The translations under genes were made by a program, and so were the position numbers. DNA of 64,000 bases. It comes from Nocardioides turkmenicus. Its GTDB lineage: Bacteria; Actinomycetota; Actinomycetes; Propionibacteriales; Nocardioidaceae. The stretch spans positions 62,001 to 126,000 of the forward strand of contig NZ_JAALAA010000012.1 of the NCBI RefSeq assembly GCF_011045035.1, in the 5' to 3' direction. The notes under the pieces were generated by a model. It was given only the letters and a program-made list of their open reading frames with translations. It made no database searches and had not been told where the DNA came from. Below, one piece after another: positions 46,790 through 54,971 of the stretch. Position 1 is the stretch's first letter. Each line of letters starts with the position of its first letter.

Positions 46790-47952
46790 GAGACCTCCAC
46801 GCCGGAGGCCTGAGTGAGCGTGACCGTCGTGCCCAGGTCGCGGATGCTGCTGATCCTGACCTCGACGCTCGACCGCGCGAGCTGCTCGACGACCACCTCG
46901 CGCAGTCCGACCCCGAGCTCGGTCGCGGCCGTGTCGAAGCCGATCCCGTCGTCGTGCAGGGTGACCTCCCAGCCGGCTCCGTCCTCGTCCTCCGCGGCGT
47001 GCAGGACCACCCGGCCCGCCTGTGCATGCTGACGTACGTTGAGCAGCAGGCTGCGCAGCGCCGCGGCCAGGTCGTCGGCCAGATCCCGCGTGAGCGAGAC
47101 GTCCTGGGCGAGGTCGGCGACGACCGTGATCGGCAGGTCGTCGAACTCCGCGCCGACGGCGGTGACCACGGCCGCCAGATTGGTCGCGTCGCCCACCGGT
47201 GGCGGGGTCTGGCCGCTGAGGTAAGCGCGCATCCGGTTGAGCTCGACCTCCGCCTGCGAGCGCAGCGCGCCGTTGCCGTCGGCGGCGTCGGTCTCGACGA
47301 GCAGCCGCATCATCGCCGTCCCGTTGTGGATCGCGAGCCGGGCGCGGCGCTCCTCCTCGGCCTTGGCGGCCGCGGCGGCATAGCGTCGCGCCTCATCGGC
47401 CTCGGTTCCGATCCGCACGATCGTCTGGCAGCCGAACCAGGCCAGCGGCCCGAGGACCAGCAAGGTCAGGCACGTGCTCACCGCCAGGGTGAGATCGGTC
47501 AGGTCGGACACGGTCGGTGCGATGTAGACCACCTCGGCGATCGCCAGCGAGGCCAGCAGGAACATCCACAGCCAGCGGCTGCGTACGGCCGAGAGTCCGC
47601 AGGAGACGCACAGCGCATAGCCGAGCTGGAACCCGACCCACGTGCCCGTACGCAGCTCGACCGGCACCGTCCACAGCCCCACGACCAGCAGCGCAACGGC
47701 CACCGCGACGTCGAGCACGGCGTACGGCACCGCTGGCGGCCGCCGCGTCACGACCGTGAGCGCTGCGACTGCGACGAGCATGACGGTCGCGAGGATCCAG
47801 CTCGCTCCGGTCAGCCACGGGTGATCGACCCGGGGCAGCGCCGGCATCGCCGCCAGCAGCGACGGCGCCATCTGCGCGAGCGTCGCCAGCCGCATCCCGG
47901 CCACGAAGAACGCCACCAGACGCACCGCAGCGGCCCGAGTCGAGTGTGGCAC
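46786..47952 (-). CDS. Sensor histidine kinase, membrane, HisKA_3-like
   Basis: 388 aa. Six or so membrane segments in residues 8-178, then a coiled region (EADEARRYAAAAAKAEEERRARLAIHNGTAMMRLL) with the putative phosphoacceptor His209, and a HATPase domain at about 285-385 with LLLNVRQHAQAG and DDGIGFD. No extracellular sensor domain beyond short loops, so it likely senses within the membrane. GTG 47952 is preferred because GACAAT (minus strand, 47959-47964) is 6 bases upstream and the first helix follows directly. Co-translated with the response regulator. Confidence 0.83.
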   Translation of the reverse strand: MPHSTRAAAVRLVAFFVAGMRLATLAQMAPSLLAAMPALPRVDHPWLTGASWILATVMLVAVAALTVVTRRPPAVPYAVLDVAVAVALLVVGLWTVPVELRTGTWVGFQLGYALCVSCGLSAVRSRWLWMFLLASLAIAEVVYIAPTVSDLTDLTLAVSTCLTLLVLGPLAWFGCQTIVRIGTEADEARRYAAAAAKAEEERRARLAIHNGTAMMRLLVETDAADGNGALRSQAEVELNRMRAYLSGQTPPPVGDATNLAAVVTAVGAEFDDLPITVVADLAQDVSLTRDLADDLAAALRSLLLNVRQHAQAGRVVLHAAEDEDGAGWEVTLHDDGIGFDTAATELGVGLREVVVEQLARSSVEVRISSIRDLGTTVTLTQASGVEVS

Positions 47953-48050
47953 CTGTGCATTGTCGCTGATGGGCGGGGGAATGGCGGAGCATGGGTCCAG
48001 GATCCAGGCACCCGAGGCGTGACCGACACCAACGAATCCGCGAAGCCGGG

Positions 48051-48959
48051 TCATCGGCCGAGCAGCGCGGGGCGCTGCTCGGCCATCTGCTGTCGCAGCC
48101 CCTCGACGACGGCGGCCACGGCCGGTCGCCGCCACGACTCGGGATGCACGACGGCCCAGTAGGGCAGCCGGTCGTGGATGTCGTCGTCGAGGACTCGGAC
48201 GAGGTCGGGGTGCCGCTCGGCCATGAAGCACGGAAGCAGTCCGAGCCCCGCGCCGGCGCGGGTCGCTTCGACGTGAACGAACACGTTCGTCGAGGTCAGG
48301 GCATCCTTCATGCCCGGCAGGAGGCGTCGGGGGATGTCGAGGTCGTCGACCTGGAGCATCGAGTCGACGAAGTAGACCAGGCGGTGGCGTACGGCCTCCT
48401 CGATCGTGGCAGGGGTGCCGTGGCGCTCCAGGTAGGCGGGGGAGGCGTAGAGGCCGAGCTCGTACTCGCCCAGGTGGAGCGCGCGACCACGCATGACAGC
48501 AGGCTCGCCGACCACCACCTCGATGTCGACGCCGGAGCGCTGCTGGGCCGCCTGCCGGGTGACGGTGACGATCTCGACCGCGAGCTCGGGATGGTCCTGC
48601 CGCAGCGCCGCGACCGCCGGTGAGGCGATGTACGCCGCGAACCCGTCGGTCGTCGACATCCTGACCACACCGGCGACCGGGTCGGCCGGCTCGTCGGCGG
48701 CCAGCCGGGCCAGCGACTCGGCGACGCCCTCGGCCGCCCGCGCCGCACGTTCGCCCAGGGCGGTCAGCGCCCACCCGTCGGAGCCGCGCACCAGGACCCG
48801 GCCTCCGAGCGCGCGCTCGAGGGCGGAGATGTTGCGGCTCACCGTCGTGTGGGTCAGGCCCAGCGAGCGTGCCGCGGTGGTGAACCGGCCGCTGCGGGCC
48901 ACCTCCAGCAGCACCAGCAGCTGGTCGGCGGACGGTGGTGTCGGAGACGAGGTGGCCAT
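48051..48959 (-). CDS. LysR-family regulator
   Basis: 302 aa. N-terminal winged HTH (about 10-70) LLVLLEVARSGRFTTAARSLGLTHTTVSRNISALERALGGRVLVR, then a LysR substrate domain. ATG 48959 follows TAAGGT (minus strand, 48966-48971) by 6 bases. Divergent from the MFS transporter/3-hydroxybutyrate dehydrogenase pair, which it most likely controls in the usual LysR manner. A bulged inverted repeat lies in the shared region. Inducer not known, perhaps the transported acid. Confidence 0.9.
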   Translation of the reverse strand: MATSSPTPPSADQLLVLLEVARSGRFTTAARSLGLTHTTVSRNISALERALGGRVLVRGSDGWALTALGERAARAAEGVAESLARLAADEPADPVAGVVRMSTTDGFAAYIASPAVAALRQDHPELAVEIVTVTRQAAQQRSGVDIEVVVGEPAVMRGRALHLGEYELGLYASPAYLERHGTPATIEEAVRHRLVYFVDSMLQVDDLDIPRRLLPGMKDALTSTNVFVHVEATRAGAGLGLLPCFMAERHPDLVRVLDDDIHDRLPYWAVVHPESWRRPAVAAVVEGLRQQMAEQRPALLGR

Positions 48960-49000
48960 CGGACAACCTTAGCCGGAATGTGCATTTTCGTTCACGCCGT

Positions 49001-49025
49001 GTGCCAACATGCGCGTTGCAAGCAC
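49001..49025. promoter_or_regulatory. Candidate LysR binding site in divergent promoter
   Basis: GTGCCAAC (49001-49008) faces GTTG-caa-GCAC (49015-49025), an inverted repeat with a 3-base bulge, 41-51 bases from the regulator's start and upstream of the transporter. CAATAT at 49025-49030 could be a -10 for the transporter. AT content is locally raised. Confidence 0.35.
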
Positions 49026-49052
49026 AATATGATCGCTGTCACACTCCCAGCC

Positions 49053-50438
49053 ATGTCCTCGACACAGCCGGGCGCCACCGCCCCCACCGACCCTCCCGCC
49101 GACGAGCAGACCTTGCTCCGCAGGACCGTGGCCGCCTCCATGGCCGGCACGGTCGTGGAGTGGTACGACTTCTTCCTCTACGCCACCGCCTCGGCGCTGG
49201 TCTTCGCCAAAGTGATCATGCCGGCGACCGGCAACGCCTACGATGCGATCATCGCGGCCTTCGTCACCTACGCCATCGGGTTCGTCGCCCGCCCGCTGGG
49301 CGGTGTCGTCTTCGGCCACATCGGCGACCGTCTCGGCCGCAAGTACACCCTGCAGCTGACCATCATGCTGATCGGTGTCGCCACCGTGCTGATGGGCTGC
49401 CTGCCGACGTACGGCCAGATCGGCATCGCCGCGCCGATCGCACTGGTGCTGCTGCGGTTCGTGCAGGGACTCGCCCTGGGTGGTGAGTGGGGCGGCGCCG
49501 TCCTCTTGGTCGCTGAGCACGCCCCTGACGAGCGCCGGGCGACCTGGGCCGCCTGGCCGCAGGCCGCGGTGCCGGTGGGCAACCTGCTGGCCACGCTGGT
49601 GCTCACCCTGATGACCATCACACTGTCCGACGCCGCGTTCCTGTCCTGGGGCTGGCGCGTCGCCTTCTGGCTCTCGGCCGTCGTCGTCCTCGTCGGCTAC
49701 TTCATCCGCCGCTCCGTCACCGACTCGCCGATCTTCGAGGAGGCGAAGGCGGAGCAGACCGACGCCGCCTCGGCCGGCTACGGCGTCTTCGAGGTGCTGC
49801 GCCGCTACCCGTTGGGCGTGCTCAAGGGCATGGGCCTGCGGTTCGCGGAGAACATCATGTACTACCTGGTGGTCTCGTTCTCGATCGTCTACCTGGTCGA
49901 GGACCAGAAGATGGAGCAGGGCGCGCTGCTCAGCCTGGTCGCGATCGCGCACGCCTGCCACTTCTTCTTCATCCTCGCCGTCGGCCGGCTCGCCGACGGA
50001 GTGGGCCGCAAGCCGGTCTACCTCGCCGGTGCGGTGCTCGGCGCCACCTGGGGCTTCTGGGCCTTCCCGATGCTCGACACGAAGAGCAACGTCGCGATCG
50101 TCGCCGCGCTGGTCGTCGGCCTGGCCATCCACGCGCTGATGTACTCCACCCAGCCCGCGATCATGGCTGAGATGTTCCCGACCCGGATGCGCTACTCCGG
50201 CGTCTCGATCTCCTACCAGGTGACCTCGATCTTCGCCGGTTCGCTCGCGCCGCTGCTGGCCATCGCCTGGCTCAAGGACACCGGCACCTGGACCAACACC
50301 GCGATCTACCTCGCCGTGGCTGGGGCTGTCACCGCGCTCGTCGTGCTCACCCTCAAGGAGACCAAGGGCACCTCGCTCCGCGCCCTGGACCGCGCCGACG
50401 CCGACCGGATGGCCGAGCGCGAGGTGAGCCCGGCGTGA
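49053..50438 (+). CDS. MFS transporter, metabolite:H+ symporter (MHS) type
   Basis: 461 aa, about twelve membrane segments. Hallmarks of the MHS branch: AGTVVEWYDFFLYATASALVF, GFVARPLGGVVFGHIGDRLGRK, GLALGGEWGGAVLLVAEHAP and a late EMFPTRMRYSGVSISYQ. MHS proteins take up organic acids such as dicarboxylates, shikimate or ketoglutarate with protons. ATG 49053 is the first codon after the LysR-controlled region. Its stop overlaps the next gene (GTGA). With 3-hydroxybutyrate dehydrogenase next door, 3-hydroxybutyrate or a related hydroxy acid is a reasonable substrate guess. Confidence 0.87.
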   Translation: MSSTQPGATAPTDPPADEQTLLRRTVAASMAGTVVEWYDFFLYATASALVFAKVIMPATGNAYDAIIAAFVTYAIGFVARPLGGVVFGHIGDRLGRKYTLQLTIMLIGVATVLMGCLPTYGQIGIAAPIALVLLRFVQGLALGGEWGGAVLLVAEHAPDERRATWAAWPQAAVPVGNLLATLVLTLMTITLSDAAFLSWGWRVAFWLSAVVVLVGYFIRRSVTDSPIFEEAKAEQTDAASAGYGVFEVLRRYPLGVLKGMGLRFAENIMYYLVVSFSIVYLVEDQKMEQGALLSLVAIAHACHFFFILAVGRLADGVGRKPVYLAGAVLGATWGFWAFPMLDTKSNVAIVAALVVGLAIHALMYSTQPAIMAEMFPTRMRYSGVSISYQVTSIFAGSLAPLLAIAWLKDTGTWTNTAIYLAVAGAVTALVVLTLKETKGTSLRALDRADADRMAEREVSPA

Positions 50439-51217
50439 TCTCGGCCGCCTCGGGCTCCGCCGATGTCTCCGGACGTACGCTGCAGGGTCGGCGGGCCCTG
50501 GTCACCGGTGGCGCGTCGGGGATCGGCGCGGCGGTGGCCCGCGAGCTCGCCTCCCGGGGCGCGCGGGTCGTCGTCGCCGACCTCGCCGGTGACGCCGCCC
50601 ACGCCCTCGCCGACGAGATCGGCGGCGAGGCGTGGGTGGTCGACCTGACGGCCACCGAGGTCTTGGACGACCTCTCGCTGGAGGTCGACGTCCTGGTCAA
50701 CAACGCCGGCATCCAGCGGGTGAGCCCGATCGAGGAGTTCGATCCCGACGACTTCCGCCGGATCCACTCGATCATGCTCGTCGCGCCGTTCTTGCTGGTC
50801 AGGGCCGCCCTGCCGCACATGTACGCCAACGGCTGGGGCCGCATCATCAACATCTCCTCCGTGCACGGCCTGGTCGCCTCCCCCTTCAAGAGCGCGTACG
50901 TCTCGGCCAAGCACGGCCTGGAGGGCCTCTCGAAGGTCACCGCCCTCGAGGGCGGCCCGCACGGCGTGACGAGTGTCTGCGTCAACCCCGGCTACGTGCG
51001 TACGCCGCTGGTGGAGAAGCAGATCGCCGACCAGGCTCGCGTGCACGGGATCGCGGCCACCGAGGTCGTCGAGAAGGTGCTGCTGCAGGACGTGGCGGTC
51101 AAGCGACTGGTCGAGCCGGACGAGGTCGGTTCCCTGGTCGGCTGGCTCACCGGCCCGGACGCCTCGATGGTCTCCGGCGCCTCGTGGGCGATGGACGGCG
51201 GCTGGAGCGCCCGCTAG
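50435..51217 (+). CDS. 3-hydroxybutyrate dehydrogenase (SDR family)
   Basis: 260 aa. Classical short-chain dehydrogenase: NAD motif TGGASGIG (25-32), NNAGIQ, catalytic Ser in NISSVHG, YVSAK (Tyr-x-x-x-Lys). VHGLVASPFKSAYVSAKHGLEGLSKVTALEG and CVNPGYVRTPLVEKQI are characteristic of D-3-hydroxybutyrate dehydrogenase, which makes acetoacetate. GTG 50435 lies inside the transporter's stop, so translation is coupled. Converges with the epimerase gene 27 bases away. Confidence 0.86.
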   Translation: MISAASGSADVSGRTLQGRRALVTGGASGIGAAVARELASRGARVVVADLAGDAAHALADEIGGEAWVVDLTATEVLDDLSLEVDVLVNNAGIQRVSPIEEFDPDDFRRIHSIMLVAPFLLVRAALPHMYANGWGRIINISSVHGLVASPFKSAYVSAKHGLEGLSKVTALEGGPHGVTSVCVNPGYVRTPLVEKQIADQARVHGIAATEVVEKVLLQDVAVKRLVEPDEVGSLVGWLTGPDASMVSGASWAMDGGWSAR

Positions 51218-51244
51218 CCCCAGCTCCGGTCCGCTCCGGCCTGC

Positions 51245-52174
51245 TCAGGCCTGCGTACGCCACCAGTCCACCGTCGCCTTGGCCCCGGTCTCGAGCGGGG
51301 TCGGGGACAGGCCGAGCAGGGACTCGCTGGCCGAGGAGTCCAGCACGAACGGCTTGTCGAACTGGTAGATCATCTCGGCCAGCTCGCGGGTGCCGGCGTG
51401 CACCGTGCCGATCGCCTTCATCGCCCACGTGGGGATGCGGCCGACCTTCGGAGCCGCGACCCCAGCCGCGTCGGCGTAGAGCTGGACGAGCTCGCGCTGG
51501 GAGACGGCCGGCGCGGTGGGTGCGTGCAGGAAGGAGTTCCACAGGCTCTCCTCGTCGGCCGCCTTGATCATCGCGGCCCCCAGGTCCGGGACGTACGTCC
51601 ACGAGTGCGGCGCGTCCGGGTCGCCGAGGACGCGCATGGTGCGCCCGGCCAGGACCGTCGGGACCATCCGCTCGCCCGCGTGGGCGGTACGCACCGCCGG
51701 GCCGTAGAAGTCCGAGGCCGCGACGCTGACCGTCGGAGTCGGGGAGGCGTCGCGGGCGCGGAGCAGCTCGACCCGCACCGCCGGCTTGCCGAAGTCGGCG
51801 GTGCGCGGCGTCCGCTCGGTGATCGGCCCGGTGACGTGGCCGTAGGCGTAGAGGCTCTCCGGGAAGACGACGACGGCACCGGCCCGCCCGGCGGCCTCGA
51901 GCACGACCTTCTCGGCCCGCGGGAGCTCGGCGCGCCAGGTGGCGGCGGCGTAGGCGCTGCCGTGCATGCAGTGGAAGACGGCGCGGGTTCCGGTCGCCGC
52001 CTGGGTGACGGTCTCGGGGTCGGTGGCATCGCCGCGCAGGCGCTCGATGCTCGCGTGCACCGGGCCGCTCCCGGAGCGGGTGAGGAGGCGTACGCGGTCG
52101 CCGCGGGCGGCGAGCTGCTGAGCGATGGTCGTGCCGACGGGGCCGGCGCCGATGACGAGGTAGGTGCTGTTCAT
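51245..52174 (-). CDS. NAD-dependent epimerase/dehydratase-like protein
   Basis: 309 aa. Extended-SDR Rossmann fold beginning STYLVIGAGPVGTTIAQQLAARG. The usual YxxxK is represented by SLYAYGHVTGPITE (with YAYG rather than a clear YxxxK), so catalysis is uncertain; some members are NAD(P)-binding regulators or quinone reductase-like. ATG 52174 has AAGGAG 6 bases upstream. Divergent from a TetR regulator with palindromic sites in between, so probably its target. Confidence 0.78.
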   Translation of the reverse strand: MNSTYLVIGAGPVGTTIAQQLAARGDRVRLLTRSGSGPVHASIERLRGDATDPETVTQAATGTRAVFHCMHGSAYAAATWRAELPRAEKVVLEAAGRAGAVVVFPESLYAYGHVTGPITERTPRTADFGKPAVRVELLRARDASPTPTVSVAASDFYGPAVRTAHAGERMVPTVLAGRTMRVLGDPDAPHSWTYVPDLGAAMIKAADEESLWNSFLHAPTAPAVSQRELVQLYADAAGVAAPKVGRIPTWAMKAIGTVHAGTRELAEMIYQFDKPFVLDSSASESLLGLSPTPLETGAKATVDWWRTQA

Positions 52175-52194
52175 GGCTGTCTCCTTGGTGGGTT

Positions 52195-52213
52195 CCGAGA
52201 GCAGTGCTCTCGG
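52195..52213. promoter_or_regulatory. TetR operator 1, perfect 19-base palindrome
   Basis: CCGAGAGCA-G-TGCTCTCGG, 21 bases upstream of the epimerase start codon. The core GAGCAGTGCTC recurs at 52247-52257. Confidence 0.75.
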
Positions 52214-52246
52214 AAAGAGTCTGGCGGAGGTGTGCAGCAAAAGCAA

Positions 52247-52278
52247 GAGCAGTGCTCACTTTTGTTGACAGCGCTCTC
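52247..52278. promoter_or_regulatory. TetR operator 2 and half-site
   Basis: GAGCAGTGCTC (52247-52257) repeats the core of operator 1, and AGCGCTCTC (52270-52278) is a related half-site. They flank or overlap the TTGACA -35 of the tetR gene, consistent with autorepression and repression of the divergent gene. Confidence 0.65.
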
Positions 52279-52294
52279 AGGATCGGGACACGAT
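52265..52294 (+). promoter_or_regulatory. tetR promoter with consensus -35
   Basis: TTGACA (52265-52270), an 18-base spacer and CACGAT (52289-52294), with the ATG 6 bases further on. The -35 is a perfect consensus, unusual in this window, and the mRNA would be leaderless. Confidence 0.6.
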
Positions 52295-52300
52295 GGCGCC

Positions 52301-53035
52301 ATGACAGCCACCTCACGAGACGGCACCCCACGCGAGCGGGCGCGGGCCCAGACCATGGACGAGATCGTCCGGATCGGCCGCGAGCACCTGGCGGTCCACG
52401 GCGCCGCCGCGCTCTCGCTGCGTGCGGTCGCCCGCGACCTCGGCGTGGTCTCCTCGGCGGTCTACCGCTACGTGAAGAGCCGCGACGAGCTGCTGACCCT
52501 GCTTCTCGTCTCCGGGTACGACGAGCTCGGCGACGCCGTCGACGCAGCCGTCGTCTCAGCCCCCGAGGACGACCACCGCGCCCAGTTCCTGGCGCTCGGT
52601 CGCGCGGTCAGGACCTGGGCGCTCGCCGAGCCGGCGACGTACGCGCTGCTCTTCGGGTCGCCCGTCCCCGGCTACGCCGCCCCGGACGAGCGCACCAGCG
52701 TCCCCGGCACCCGCGTCCCGACCGCGATGCTGCGGGTGTGTGCCGGAGCCCTCGCCGCCGGCCGGCTGGCCGTGCCGGAACAGTCGGAGGAGATCTCGCC
52801 CGAGCTCGGGGTGGGGCTCCAGGGCATCCGCGACCAGCTCGGCCTCGACCTCCCCGATGCCGTCCTCACCCGCGGCGTACTCGTCTGGACCAGTCTCTTC
52901 GGCCGCGTCAGCTTCGAGGTCTTCGGCCAGTTCGGCCCCGACCGCTTCGGCGACCCGGCCGGCCTCTTCGAGCTCCACCTGGCCGTGATGGCGGACGAGC
53001 TCGGATTGAGCGCGGCGGATGGTTCACCGAGGTAA
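52301..53035 (+). CDS. TetR-family regulator with TetR_C_33-like domain
   Basis: 244 aa. HTH about 18-62: MDEIVRIGREHLAVHGAAALSLRAVARDLGVVSSAVYRYVKSRDELLTLLLV. The C-terminal domain (WALAEPATYALLFGSPVPGYAAP ... FGRVSFEVFGQF) matches the WHG/TetR_C_33 type. ATG 52301 is the leaderless start 6 bases after CACGAT. It faces the epimerase gene across palindromic sites that it very likely binds. The stop codon lies inside the left arm of an inverted repeat. Ligand unknown. Confidence 0.88.
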   Translation: MTATSRDGTPRERARAQTMDEIVRIGREHLAVHGAAALSLRAVARDLGVVSSAVYRYVKSRDELLTLLLVSGYDELGDAVDAAVVSAPEDDHRAQFLALGRAVRTWALAEPATYALLFGSPVPGYAAPDERTSVPGTRVPTAMLRVCAGALAAGRLAVPEQSEEISPELGVGLQGIRDQLGLDLPDAVLTRGVLVWTSLFGRVSFEVFGQFGPDRFGDPAGLFELHLAVMADELGLSAADGSPR

Positions 53036-53113
53036 CTCGGTAGGCGCGCGCTTCATTCATGGAGCTCCACAAAGGAAGCGGCCGTTCACCGAGTTACCTC
53101 GGTGAACGGCCGC
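53022..53113. terminator. Nested inverted repeat/bidirectional terminator
   Basis: A 16-bp stem (53078-53093 with 53098-53113, loop TTAC) sits 12 bases from the accA stop. In addition, 20 bases at 53022-53041 are the exact complement of 53088-53107, and each 20-base arm is itself nearly self-complementary (ACCGAG..CTCGGT). The left copy contains the tetR stop. Two competing folds are therefore possible; it serves convergent tetR and accA. Confidence 0.75.
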
Positions 53114-53125
53114 CGGTTCTGCCAG

Positions 53126-54889
53126 CTACTTGATCTCGGCGATGACCGCCCCGTTGGCGACGGTCTCGCCCACGGTGGCGTTGAGGCCGGTGATGACGCC
53201 GGCCTTGTGGGCCTTGAGTGGCTGCTCCATCTTCATGGCCTCGATGACCACGACGACGTCGCCCTCAGCGACCTCTTGGCCCTCCTCGACGGCGATCTTG
53301 ACGATGGTGCCCTGCATCGGGGAGGCGACGGAGTCGCCGGAGGCGGCTGCGCCGGCCTTCTTCGCGGAGCGCTTCGGCTTCTTCGCGGCACCGGCGCCAC
53401 CGCCGACCGCGAGGCCACCGAGCCCGGCGGGCAGGGAGACCGAGAGGCGCTTGCCGCCGACCTCGACGACGACGGTCTGGCGCTCGCCGGCTTCCTCAGC
53501 CTCACCGGCAGCGCCGGCGTACGGCTTGATCTGGTTGTCGAAGTCGGTCTCGATCCAGGTCGTGTAGACGTCGAAGGAGCCGTTCTCGGCGGTGTAGGCG
53601 GGGTCGTTGACGACGGCCTGGTGGAACGGGATGACGGTCGGCATGCCGTCGACCTTGAACTCGTCGAGCGCGCGGCGCGAGCGCTCCAGGGCCTGGGTGC
53701 GGTCGCGGCCGGAGACGATCAGCTTGGCGATCAGCGAGTCGAACGCGCCCGGGATGGTCTCGCCCTTCTCGTAGCCGCCGTCGAGGCGTACGCCGGGGCC
53801 GGCGGGCGGCGCCCACTCGGTCAGGGTGCCGGGGGCGGGCATGAAGTTGTTGCCGCCGTCCTCGGCGTTGATCCGGTATTCGATGGAGTGGCCGCGGATC
53901 TCGGGGTCGTCGTAGCCCAGCTCCTCACCTGCGGCGATGCGGAACATCTCGCGGACGAGGTCGATGCCGGTGACCTCCTCGGAGACGCAGTGCTCGACCT
54001 GGAGGCGGGTGTTGACCTCGAGGAAGGAGATGGTGCCGTCGGCGGCGACGAGGAACTCACAGGTGCCCGCGCCGACGTAGCCGGCCTCACGCAGGATCGC
54101 CTTGGAGGACTCGTAGAGGCGCTTGTTCTGCTCGTCGGTCAGGAACGGTGCGGGGGCCTCCTCGACCAGCTTCTGGTGGCGACGCTGCAGCGAGCAGTCG
54201 CGGGTGGAGACGACGACCACGTTGCCGTGCTGGTCGGCCAGACACTGGGTCTCGACGTGTCGGGGACGGTCGAGGAACTTCTCGACCAGGCACTCGCCAC
54301 GGCCGAAGGCGCCGACGGCCTCACGGACGGCCGACTCGTAGAGCTCGGGGATCTCCTCGAGGGTGCGCGCGACCTTCAGACCGCGACCGCCGCCACCGAA
54401 GACCGCCTTGATGGCGACCGGCAGGCCGTGCTCCTGGGCGAAGGCGACGATCTCGGAGGCGTCCTTGACCGGGTCCTTGAGGCCCGGAGCCAGCGGGGCG
54501 CCGGCCTTGAGCGCGATCTGCTTGGCCTTCGCCTTGTCGCCGAGCGCGTCGATCGCCTCCGGGGAGGGGCCGATCCAGGTCAGGCCGGCGTCGATCACGG
54601 CCTTGGCGAAGTCGGCGTTCTCGGCCAGGAAGCCGTAGCCCGGGTGGACCGAGTCCGCACCGGACTGCTTGGCGACATCGAGGATCTTCTCGATGGACAG
54701 GTAGGACTCCGCGGGCGTGGCTCCGCCGAGCGAGTAGGACTCATCGGCCAGGCGCACGAAGAGCGCGTCACGGTCGGGGTCCGCGTAGATCGCTACGGAG
54801 CCGATTCCGGCGTCCTTGCACGCGCGGATCACTCGAACGGCGATCTCACCGCGGTTGGCGATCAGGACCTTTGTCAGTGGCTTGCTCAA
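53126..54889 (-). CDS. accA3: Acetyl/propionyl-CoA carboxylase biotin subunit
   Basis: 587 aa from TTG 54889. Biotin carboxylase plus biotin carrier chain of acyl-CoA carboxylase. [25 protein letters not shown] loop [26 protein letters not shown], then an Ala/Lys linker, and EAMKMEQPL (Lys553 biotinylated). Similar along its length to M. tuberculosis AccA3. The TTG is favoured since GGAGGAG lies 6 bases upstream; an in-frame ATG at 54904 overlaps that site and lacks one of its own. Makes malonyl- or methylmalonyl-CoA with a separate carboxyltransferase not in the window, the latter feeding mutAB. Confidence 0.93.
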   Translation of the reverse strand: MSKPLTKVLIANRGEIAVRVIRACKDAGIGSVAIYADPDRDALFVRLADESYSLGGATPAESYLSIEKILDVAKQSGADSVHPGYGFLAENADFAKAVIDAGLTWIGPSPEAIDALGDKAKAKQIALKAGAPLAPGLKDPVKDASEIVAFAQEHGLPVAIKAVFGGGGRGLKVARTLEEIPELYESAVREAVGAFGRGECLVEKFLDRPRHVETQCLADQHGNVVVVSTRDCSLQRRHQKLVEEAPAPFLTDEQNKRLYESSKAILREAGYVGAGTCEFLVAADGTISFLEVNTRLQVEHCVSEEVTGIDLVREMFRIAAGEELGYDDPEIRGHSIEYRINAEDGGNNFMPAPGTLTEWAPPAGPGVRLDGGYEKGETIPGAFDSLIAKLIVSGRDRTQALERSRRALDEFKVDGMPTVIPFHQAVVNDPAYTAENGSFDVYTTWIETDFDNQIKPYAGAAGEAEEAGERQTVVVEVGGKRLSVSLPAGLGGLAVGGGAGAAKKPKRSAKKAGAAASGDSVASPMQGTIVKIAVEEGQEVAEGDVVVVIEAMKMEQPLKAHKAGVITGLNATVGETVANGAVIAEIK

Positions 54890-54971
54890 CGAGAACTCCT
54901 CCATCGTGAATGCAAGGACATGCTAGGGGAGGCCATCAGGCCCTGGCTCCAGCCATCCGTAGTAACGATTG

